The position numbers were made by a program, and so were the translations under genes. From contig JAIRTQ010000065.1 of NCBI GenBank assembly GCA_031254835.1, positions 1-5,061 of the forward strand: DNA of 5,061 nt, given 5' to 3'. This DNA is from Puniceicoccales bacterium. GTDB taxonomy: Bacteria; Verrucomicrobiota; Verrucomicrobiia; Opitutales; JAIRLM01. Within the stretch, counting starts at the first letter, position 1; each line of letters starts with the position of its first letter. The notes beneath the pieces are model-generated. The model searched no databases, was not told the DNA's origin, and saw only the letters and a list, made by a program, of their open reading frames with translations. Shown piece by piece: positions 1 through 5,061 of the stretch.

Positions 1-1101
1 AATTTCTGCACGAAGGAGCGGGGCTGGCTCGAGGACTACGCCCTTTTTAGCGTTCTCAGCAATCGCTTCGCCACCGCCGATTGGACCCGTTGGCCAGCGC
101 ACTACCGAGATCGGGAGAGGTCGGCCCTGGGAAAAGCCCGCGAGGAATGGGCCGCCGAGTTGGCCGTTTACGGTGTAGAGCAATATCTCTTTCAGCGGCA
201 GTGGGATCAGATTCGCAGCTGCGCCGCTCGGCGGGACGTCTCGCTTGTCGGCGACATGCCCATCTTTGTCTCCCACGGCAGCATGGACGTCTGGTCCCGC
301 CGAGAACTTTTTGACTTGGACGGGACCGGCTTGCCCAGGACCGTGGCCGGCGTTCCGCCGGACTACTTCAGCGCCACGGGCCAACGATGGGGTAACCCTC
401 TCTATCAATGGAATTTACACAGAGAAGAGAACTACGCCTGGTGGGTCAGCCGACTCCGTCGTGCCCTATCTCTCTTCGACTTCGTTCGCGTGGACCACTT
501 TCGCGCCTTTGCCGACTACTGGGAGATCCCTGCCGCGGAACCGACGGCCGTGCGGGGGAGATGGACGAAAGGCCCTGGAGAGGAATTCTTTAGGGCCATG
601 GAGCATGCGCTCGGTCCCTTGCCTATCATCGCCGAAGATTTGGGCATTTTGAGCGAGCGGGCCATCGCACTCCGAGATCGACTGGACTTGCCAGGCCTGC
701 GCATTTTGCTCTTTGCCCTCGACGATTATCACGAAAATTCGCCCTTTCTGCCGGAAAATTTTGTGGAAAATTGCGTCGCCTACAGCGGCACCCACGACAA
801 CGACACGGTTGCCGGCGCGCTTTTCGGGGACGGAGAAAATGCGACTCGCCGCAGGGATTTGCTATCGAGAATTTTACCGCAGCGCTACGGCCATTTGCAC
901 CCCATCGACGGCGCCATGGCCTGGCTGGCCGAGTCGCGGGCCCGCTGGCTCATTTTGCCCGTCCAGGACATCCTTCACCTGGGCAGCGATGCCCGCATGA
1001 ACACCCCCGGCACGGCCGAGGGCAACTGGAACTGGCGATTGACAGAGAAAGACTTAGAATCCGTAGATCGGGACTTTCTTCGGCGACTGGGGGCCCGCTA
1101 G
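1..1101 (+). CDS. malQ: 4-alpha-glucanotransferase (amylomaltase, GH77), 5' end missing
   Basis: This cytoplasmic enzyme transfers alpha-1,4-glucan segments between malto-oligosaccharides, in maltodextrin or glycogen use. The reading frame is open from base 1, so the gene begins outside the window. The visible 366 residues are the C-terminal part of a family usually about 500 residues long. Recognisable blocks, in visible-residue order, are WLEDYALF near residue 9, GDMPIFVSHGSMDVW, AGVPPDYFSATGQRWGNPLY, then the three GH77 catalytic positions. These are the nucleophile Asp165 in VRVDHFRAF, the acid/base Glu212 in IIAEDLG, and Asp266 in GTHDNDT. The tail has RMNTPGTAEGNWNWRL, the usual GH77 ending, so the 3' end is complete (TAG at 1099-1101). 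All three catalytic acids are present, so the enzyme is probably active. Small departures from the consensus I remember are HGSMDVW for HxSADVW and NDTVAGAL where a Trp often follows. It converges on acpS with 17 bases between stop codons. The family call is firm; the physiological role is inferred. Confidence 0.96.
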   Translation, partial: NFCTKERGWLEDYALFSVLSNRFATADWTRWPAHYRDRERSALGKAREEWAAELAVYGVEQYLFQRQWDQIRSCAARRDVSLVGDMPIFVSHGSMDVWSRRELFDLDGTGLPRTVAGVPPDYFSATGQRWGNPLYQWNLHREENYAWWVSRLRRALSLFDFVRVDHFRAFADYWEIPAAEPTAVRGRWTKGPGEEFFRAMEHALGPLPIIAEDLGILSERAIALRDRLDLPGLRILLFALDDYHENSPFLPENFVENCVAYSGTHDNDTVAGALFGDGENATRRRDLLSRILPQRYGHLHPIDGAMAWLAESRARWLILPVQDILHLGSDARMNTPGTAEGNWNWRLTEKDLESVDRDFLRRLGAR

Positions 1102-1118
1102 CAGACCGAAATCGACAA

Positions 1119-1505
1119 CTATCCCAGCAGAACGGCCTGGCCAATGGCCAATGAACCGCTGTGGGACAGGGAGATGAGCAGTTTTTTCCCGCCAAGCAGG
1201 GCCATTCGCTCGGAGGCCGGCGAGAACAGCCGCACGGAGGGCGGTCCGCCATCGGAAAAAATTTCGATGGAGCGGAAGGAAATTTCTCGTCCAAAGCCGC
1301 TGCCTAAAGCCTTCGCCACGGCCTCCTTGCCGGCAAAACGGGCGGCGAAGGAGGGGTAGGGATTTTTCCGGGCGAGACAATGGTCGACTTCCCTTTTCGT
1401 GTAAATGCGGGCCAATAGCCGTTCTCCCCAACGGCAGAGGACAGAGCGAATGCGGTCCACTTCCACCAGATCGATCCCGACGGCCAGGACCAGGCCGCCG
1501 CTCAC
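1119..1505 (-). CDS. acpS: Holo-[acyl-carrier-protein] synthase
   Basis: AcpS transfers the 4'-phosphopantetheine arm of coenzyme A to a serine of apo-ACP, activating it for fatty acid synthesis in the cytoplasm. The 128-residue product matches the usual length of about 120-130. The N-terminal motif VGIDLVEVDRI carries the Mg-binding Asp (residue 12). RFAGKEAVAKALG carries the second metal ligand, Glu61, and the 49-residue spacing equals that of E. coli Asp9/Glu58. ISLSHSGSLAIGQAVL at the C-terminus is the conserved final strand with its His. I chose the GTG at 1505 because it overlaps the secA TGA by 4 nt (GTGA) and has a GGGAG site 6 nt upstream. The longer start, ATG at 1523, has no clear ribosome-binding site and adds six residues that match nothing in the family. 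The gene is probably co-transcribed and translationally coupled with secA. No terminator is visible between its TAG and the convergent malQ stop. Confidence 0.93.
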   Translation of the reverse strand: MSGGLVLAVGIDLVEVDRIRSVLCRWGERLLARIYTKREVDHCLARKNPYPSFAARFAGKEAVAKALGSGFGREISFRSIEIFSDGGPPSVRLFSPASERMALLGGKKLLISLSHSGSLAIGQAVLLG

Positions 1506-4405
1506 TGGCCACTCCCGCAACATTTTTTGTATTTTTTTCCACTTCCACAGGGACAGCTGTCGTTACGGCCGGCCGCCGACTGTGCTCTGCGTTGCGTAGG
1601 CCGCCCACGCGGTTTTTCGGCCGAAAGAGGTGCGGATTGGGCGCCTTCCATGCCGAAGCGGATCGTGCCTAGCACTTCCTGCAGTTTTTCTACGCTGCTG
1701 GCCGAGCGGAAAAGGACGTAGGCGACGGAGCGGGCAATTTCCTCCATCATGCGGCGAAAATGGTCAAACGCCTCCGCCTTATATTCATAGAGTGGATTTT
1801 TTTGCGCATAGCCACGCAGGCCGACACTGCTCCGCAGGTCATCCATCTCCGTCAGGTGCTCCTGCCAGTGCCGGTCGATGGAGCGCAATAGGGCAAGCCG
1901 CTCCAGGCGAAGGAGAATTTCCGGATCCTCCAGCCGTTCTTTGACTTCGTAGGCGGCCCAGACTCTTCCCATGAGCAACTCTACCCGTCCAGATCGGTCC
2001 AATCGCAGCAACTCTTCCGCCTTCACCGCAACGGGAAACAGCATCCCGGACCGCTGAGCGGCCTCTTCCGCGCGGGCCGATTCCTCCTCCTCAAAATCGC
2101 AGATGCGGCCCAGCTCTTCCCGGAGCAGTTCGTCGATGATGGTTCGTGGCTTTTCTTCGCGCAACACGTTATCTCGCAACGAATAGATCACTTCCCGCTG
2201 GGCATTAAGCACATCGTCGTATTGGAGCAGGCGCCGCCGCATGGCATAGTTCTGCTGCTCCACCCTGCGCTGTGCATTAGCGATGGAACGATTTACGATT
2301 GGGTGCGCCAGCATGTCGCCCTCCCGAAAGGTACGGTCCAGAAGGGCGGCGATGGGCCCCCTGCCGGCAAAGAGCCGCATGAGATCATCCTCAAGGGACA
2401 CATAGAATTGGGACTCGCCCGGGTCCCCCTGGCGGGCACAGCGACCCCGCAGCTGCCGATCGATGCGGCGGGCCTCGTGCCGTTCCGTACCGATCACCCG
2501 TAGGCCGTTAAGGGCTACAACACCTTCACTCAGCCGGATATCCGTTCCTCTACCGGCCATATTGGTGGCGATGGTGATTGCCCCCACAGCTCCAGCCTTG
2601 GCTATGATCTTTGCCTCCGCCTCATGAAATTTCGCATTGAGCACCGTATGGGGCAATTTTTTGCCCTGCAGCATTTTGTCCAGCAGCTGTGAGGCCTCTA
2701 CGGAGGTAGTCCCCACCAGCACCGGCTGGCCCCGCCGGTGGGCCGCTTCGATGTCCGCCAGCACGGCCGCATATTTTTCCCGCCGAGTCTTGTACACCAC
2801 GTCGTCGCCGTCCTTTCGGATACAGGTCCTATGGGTGGGGATAGCCACCACGGAAAGGTGGTAGATGTCCTGAAATTCCTGTGCCTCCGTCTCCGCCGTA
2901 CCGGTCATACCGGCGAGTTTTTCGTAGAGCCGGAAGTAGTTCTGTATGGTGACAGTTGCGTAAGTGCGGCTTTCCCGCTGTACCTCCACGCCCTCCTTCA
3001 CCTCCACCGCCTGGTGCAGACCGTCGCTCCATCGGCGTCCCACCATGGCCCGGCCCGTGTTGGGATCCACGATCACCACCTGCCCCTCGTGCACAATATA
3101 GTGCTGGTCCCTCTCGAAAAGGGTGTAGGCGCGGACCAGCTGGCTAATGCAGTGAATCCGCTCTCCCGTGACCGCCGCCTGGGCAGCCAGCTCCCGCTTT
3201 TTTTCCTGCCGCTCTTCCGCCGTACCTTCGCCGGCTCGGTCAATCTCGGCGCAAAGGAGGGCCAAGTCCGGCAACACAAAGGCATCCGGGTCCTCCGGAA
3301 AGAGAGTTTTTCTGCCCAATTCCGTTAGATCGGCACTATTTTGCCGCTCCTCGATGGTGAAGTAGAGGGTCTCCTTCAGGCGGAAGCGCTCGTCCCGCCG
3401 CATGTCGCTGGCCATCTTTCCTTCCAGCCGTTCCAAGCGCCGGCTAGCCCCACCCGATTCCAACATTTTGCACAGTTGTCTGTGTTTTGGCATGCCCATG
3501 CGGACCGTGAAAAGCTTCTTGTAGCCTTCCTCATCGTTAGGATTTTTCTCCAGCAGCTCCCGGGCCTCCGCCATGAGTCGGTTGCAAAACTGCAGCTGCA
3601 GGTCCGTCAGCCGCTCCACCGGACCGCGCAGTTCGCCGTAGGGGGCGATCCGCTCCTCCGCCGCCGGGCCGGAAATGATCAGCGGCGTGCGGGCCTCGTC
3701 GATGAGCACCGAATCCACCTCGTCCACAATGCAGTAGTAGTGATCCCGCTGCACCTGATCCTCCACCGAATTGGCCAGGCCCCGGTCCCGCAAGTAGTCG
3801 AAGCCCAACTCCGAGGCGGTGCCGTAGGTTATGTCGCAGCCGTAGGCCAATTTTCGCTCCTCCGGCTCCATGCCGCTCTGAATGCAGCCGACGGTCAGCC
3901 CCAAAAAATTATAAAGGATCCCCATCCACTCCGAGTCCCGCCGCGCCAGGTAGTCATTGACTGTCACCAGCTGGCAGTTGCGGCCAGTGAGAGCGTTGAG
4001 GTAGAGGGGCATGGTGGCCACGAAGGTCTTTCCTTCGCCGGTGGCCATTTCGGCGATTTTTTTGGAATGGAGCGCGATGGCGCCGATGAGCTGCACGTCG
4101 TAGGGCACCAACCGCCACTCCATCTCTTCGTCACAGACAGTGAATTTTGTCCCGCAAAGGCGCCTAGAGGCACTTTTCACGGCCGCAAACGCTTCCGGCA
4201 AGATGCCATCTAATGACTCTCCTGCCCTCACCCGGCCCTTGAATTCCTCCGTTTTCGCCCGCAATTCATCGTCGCCAAGCGCGCCCCACCGCTGCTCCAA
4301 CTCATTGATGCGCCGCACCGTGGGCCCGCACTTTTGGACAAATTTCCGGTAATGTCTCCCCGCCAACCGGCTCCACAACTTTCCAATTCCCAAAATCATC
4401 GGCAT
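1502..4405 (-). CDS. secA: Protein translocase subunit SecA (preprotein translocase ATPase), PVC-type
   Basis: SecA is the peripheral membrane ATPase that drives unfolded preproteins through SecYEG. The 967-residue product is complete and longer than E. coli SecA (901). Nucleotide-binding domain 1 has Walker A ATGEGKT (121-127) and Walker B/DEVD with SVLIDEARTPLIIS (228-245). A long preprotein-crosslinking region with an insert follows (about 247-430), then VDPNTGRAMVGRRWSDGLHQ (446-465) and GMTGTAETEAQEF (499-511). Nucleotide-binding domain 2 has ATNMAGRGTDI (613-623) and IGTERHEARRIDRQLRGR (638-655). The scaffold and wing region includes LQYDDVLNAQREVIY (727-741). The two-helix finger region has IDRHWQEHLTEMDDLR (843-858) and LRGYAQKNP. 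The C-terminus is a basic linker plus a zinc-binding SEC-C motif, with Cys951, 953, 962 and 963 (CXCX8CC). The ATG at 4405 gives an N-terminus reaching the family motif RINELEQ; a second ATG at 4399 is possible. No motif is broken. Its 3' end overlaps acpS by 4 nt. Confidence 0.98.
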   Translation of the reverse strand: MPMILGIGKLWSRLAGRHYRKFVQKCGPTVRRINELEQRWGALGDDELRAKTEEFKGRVRAGESLDGILPEAFAAVKSASRRLCGTKFTVCDEEMEWRLVPYDVQLIGAIALHSKKIAEMATGEGKTFVATMPLYLNALTGRNCQLVTVNDYLARRDSEWMGILYNFLGLTVGCIQSGMEPEERKLAYGCDITYGTASELGFDYLRDRGLANSVEDQVQRDHYYCIVDEVDSVLIDEARTPLIISGPAAEERIAPYGELRGPVERLTDLQLQFCNRLMAEARELLEKNPNDEEGYKKLFTVRMGMPKHRQLCKMLESGGASRRLERLEGKMASDMRRDERFRLKETLYFTIEERQNSADLTELGRKTLFPEDPDAFVLPDLALLCAEIDRAGEGTAEERQEKKRELAAQAAVTGERIHCISQLVRAYTLFERDQHYIVHEGQVVIVDPNTGRAMVGRRWSDGLHQAVEVKEGVEVQRESRTYATVTIQNYFRLYEKLAGMTGTAETEAQEFQDIYHLSVVAIPTHRTCIRKDGDDVVYKTRREKYAAVLADIEAAHRRGQPVLVGTTSVEASQLLDKMLQGKKLPHTVLNAKFHEAEAKIIAKAGAVGAITIATNMAGRGTDIRLSEGVVALNGLRVIGTERHEARRIDRQLRGRCARQGDPGESQFYVSLEDDLMRLFAGRGPIAALLDRTFREGDMLAHPIVNRSIANAQRRVEQQNYAMRRRLLQYDDVLNAQREVIYSLRDNVLREEKPRTIIDELLREELGRICDFEEEESARAEEAAQRSGMLFPVAVKAEELLRLDRSGRVELLMGRVWAAYEVKERLEDPEILLRLERLALLRSIDRHWQEHLTEMDDLRSSVGLRGYAQKNPLYEYKAEAFDHFRRMMEEIARSVAYVLFRSASSVEKLQEVLGTIRFGMEGAQSAPLSAEKPRGRPTQRRAQSAAGRNDSCPCGSGKKYKKCCGSGQ
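1512..1516 (-). promoter_or_regulatory. Ribosome-binding site deciding the acpS start
   Basis: On the minus strand GGGAG sits inside the last codons of secA, 6 nt before the GTG at 1505. This is normal Shine-Dalgarno spacing and supports the GTG over the ATG at 1523, which is preceded by an A-rich stretch. The site would be exposed or covered by ribosomes finishing secA, which fits translational coupling. Confidence 0.65.
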
Positions 4406-4423
4406 CGGCCGCCACTTGGTAGG

Positions 4424-4430
4424 CTCCTCC
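4424..4430 (-). promoter_or_regulatory. Purine-rich ribosome-binding-like site upstream of secA, unusually distant
   Basis: GGAGGAG on the minus strand is a near-perfect anti-Shine-Dalgarno match. However, 18 nt separate it from the secA ATG at 4405, well beyond the usual 5-10. No other in-frame start codon lies between. A GTG at 4415, out of frame with secA, is 8 nt from it and opens a 37-codon frame (see findings). It may serve secA with poor spacing, serve something else, or be chance. Confidence 0.4.
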
Positions 4431-4436
4431 GGGACC

Positions 4437-4466
4437 CCGTCAACCGTTTTTGGGCTCCGGCAACCG
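4437..4466. repeat. Pair of 10-bp direct repeats 20 bp apart upstream of secA
   Basis: On the minus strand CGGTTGCCGG (4466-4457) and CGGTTGACGG (4446-4437) match at 9 of 10 bases. Their starts are exactly 20 bp apart, about two helical turns. The first copy sits within a small palindrome, CCGG-CAA-CCGG (4457-4467). This geometry is compatible with a protein-binding site, but two short copies in GC-rich DNA can arise by chance. Confidence 0.3.
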
Positions 4467-4468
4467 GC

Positions 4469-4498
4469 ACGGTCGGGGGCCCAGGCGTCCCGGACCGT
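4469..4498. repeat. Inverted repeat (possible hairpin) between the binding-protein gene and secA
   Basis: The arms ACGGTCGGG (4469-4477) and CCC-G-GACCGT (4489-4498) pair over 9 bp with one bulged base and a loop of about 11 nt. Neither strand has a convincing T-run after it, so it is not a typical intrinsic terminator. It lies about 30 nt after the stop codon of the upstream gene and 64 nt before secA. It could protect the 3' end of the upstream mRNA or structure the secA leader. Function is unknown. Confidence 0.4.
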
Positions 4499-4529
4499 TT
4501 CCGCAACAATAAAATTCCCGCGAAAATGC

Positions 4530-5061
4530 CTAAAAACCCTCCGCCGTGCGTTTTGCCAGCCGGTACTGATCCCGGAAGCGGCCTACGATCCGGCGCTGCA
4601 CTTCCAGGGCGGCGGCCGGCCTGGTGGGCTGCAGAACGGCGGCGAAGACATCGTTAACCTCGTCGTAGGCAAAGCCGGAAAAGTCCTCCAAAATTTTTAG
4701 TGCCCGCTCGGCGTCGTCGGTGCGGCCCTCCGATCGGGCGGATAAAATGGCCGCCCAGGCTTCCACCAGCTCTCGATGGGGCACCATGAAGGCGAATTTT
4801 ATCATCCACTTGAGAGTGCTATAGACGGAAGCGGTGTACTCCGGCCGGTAGGTGAGAGCGGACCGTTCGAACGTTTGGACCGAACCATCGCCCTTAGTGC
4901 AGTAGGGCGCGTACTTTTCGGCATAGACCGCCCTATTTACGGCGGGGCGGAAGAGTTCGTTGCGAATCGGCCCGCCCGGTGTACCCACCCGAAAGACGAC
5001 AATTTTTTGTCCCTCTTCTCCCAGCACGTACTCCAAAAACAACTTGGCCACTTCACGATTG
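4530..5061 (-). CDS. Probable ABC transporter extracellular substrate-binding protein, C-terminal part
   Basis: The frame is open to the right window edge, so the start and any signal peptide lie outside; 176 residues are visible, ending at TAG (4532-4530). The visible part begins with NREVAKLFLEYVLGEEGQKIV. This matches the helix 'AAKLFLDYLLSPEGQ' near the C-terminus of family 1 solute-binding proteins of the iron/polyamine type, which capture ligand in the periplasm for an ABC importer. Next comes VGTPGGPIRNELFRPAV, then about 130 further residues rich in Arg, Ala and aromatics, including TYRPEYTASVYSTLKW and the final RRIVGRFRDQYRLAKRT. This is longer than the usual tail after that helix. 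I recall similar C-terminal extensions in verrucomicrobial binding proteins, but could not check this. The ligand cannot be told from this part. It lies upstream of secA on the same strand, separated by 124 nt, and no permease or ATPase gene is in view. The family is likely; the function is inferred. Confidence 0.65.
   Translation of the reverse strand, partial: NREVAKLFLEYVLGEEGQKIVVFRVGTPGGPIRNELFRPAVNRAVYAEKYAPYCTKGDGSVQTFERSALTYRPEYTASVYSTLKWMIKFAFMVPHRELVEAWAAILSARSEGRTDDAERALKILEDFSGFAYDEVNDVFAAVLQPTRPAAALEVQRRIVGRFRDQYRLAKRTAEGF

Larger units (their letters stand above)
4406..4529. other. Intergenic region upstream of secA
   Basis: These 124 bases separate the binding-protein stop from the secA start. 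Read toward secA, there is first an AT-rich patch (4507-4529), then the inverted repeat at 4469-4498, the direct repeats at 4437-4466 and the GGAGGAG site. The patch holds TATTGT, a 4/6 match to a -10 box, but no good -35 lies 17 nt before it. I could not identify a promoter or terminator with confidence. In the secA frame the region stays open without a start codon. Confidence 0.6.

Noticed and set aside
1135..1148. TGGCC-AAT-GGCCA palindrome near the acpS end
   Set aside because: It is short, lies in the acpS coding sequence and has no adjacent T-run; likely chance from Gly/Ala codons.
1164..1188. Possible terminator for malQ: CTGT-GGG-ACAG followed by a T6 run
   Set aside because: The stem is only 4 bp and the T-run starts more than 10 bases after it; the run encodes a Lys-Lys pair of AcpS.
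1054..1608. 184-codon minus-strand frame overlapping acpS and the secA end
   Set aside because: It shares sequence with acpS and secA in a third frame; only the acpS and secA frames carry family motifs.
2738..3328. 196-codon plus-strand open frame opposite secA
   Set aside because: It is antisense to the SecA region containing TGRAMVGRRWSDGLHQ, and its translation is His- and Leu-rich with no recognisable domain; treated as a shadow.
3341..4213. 290-codon plus-strand open frame opposite secA
   Set aside because: It lies wholly antisense to well-conserved SecA domains, its translation resembles no family, and long antisense frames are common opposite GC-rich genes.
4415..4443. TTGACG as a secA -35 box
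   Set aside because: A 17-nt spacer leads to ACCAAG, which is not a -10 box, and the transcript would lack the ribosome-binding-like site.
1..5061. CRISPR arrays, tRNA or rRNA genes, insertion sequences
   Set aside because: No regularly spaced repeats, cloverleaf-like segments, rRNA-like stretches, transposase motifs or terminal repeats were seen; nearly all of the window is covered by four genes.

Overview
The window is ordinary bacterial chromosome, almost fully coding. It carries three recognisable gene families and one probable one, and no RNA genes, mobile elements or CRISPR. The best clue to the organism is SecA. It has a long insert after the DEAD-like motif, a very short loop between the NMAGRGTDI and IGTERHE motifs, and 'GRCARQGDPG' where Proteobacteria have 'GRSGRQGD'. 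From memory, these are hallmarks of SecA from the Planctomycetes-Verrucomicrobia-Chlamydiae (PVC) group. The solute-binding protein at the right edge also resembles proteins I associate with Verrucomicrobia. A moderately GC-rich verrucomicrobial relative is my best guess; I cannot name a genus.

Layout, left to right. Positions 1-1101 (+) hold the 3' two-thirds or more of a 4-alpha-glucanotransferase (malQ, GH77). It converges on acpS (1119-1505, -) across only 17 bases. AcpS makes holo-acyl carrier protein. It lies directly downstream of secA (1502-4405, -), the motor ATPase of the Sec translocase, and the two genes overlap by 4 nt (GTGA). They therefore look like one translationally coupled unit. 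A 124-nt gap upstream of secA contains a purine-rich ribosome-binding-like site, a 30-nt inverted repeat and a pair of 10-bp near-identical direct repeats exactly 20 bp apart. On the same strand beyond the gap (4530-5061) is the C-terminal part of a probable ABC-transporter substrate-binding protein, cut by the window edge.

The genes do not form one pathway. secA and acpS are housekeeping genes for protein export and lipid synthesis, malQ belongs to alpha-glucan metabolism, and the fourth gene belongs to solute uptake. I see no convincing new multi-gene system. The items most worth checking are local: the secA/acpS junction, where an A-AAA-AAA heptamer could shift ribosomes or polymerase from the SecA frame into the AcpS frame, and the structured region upstream of secA.
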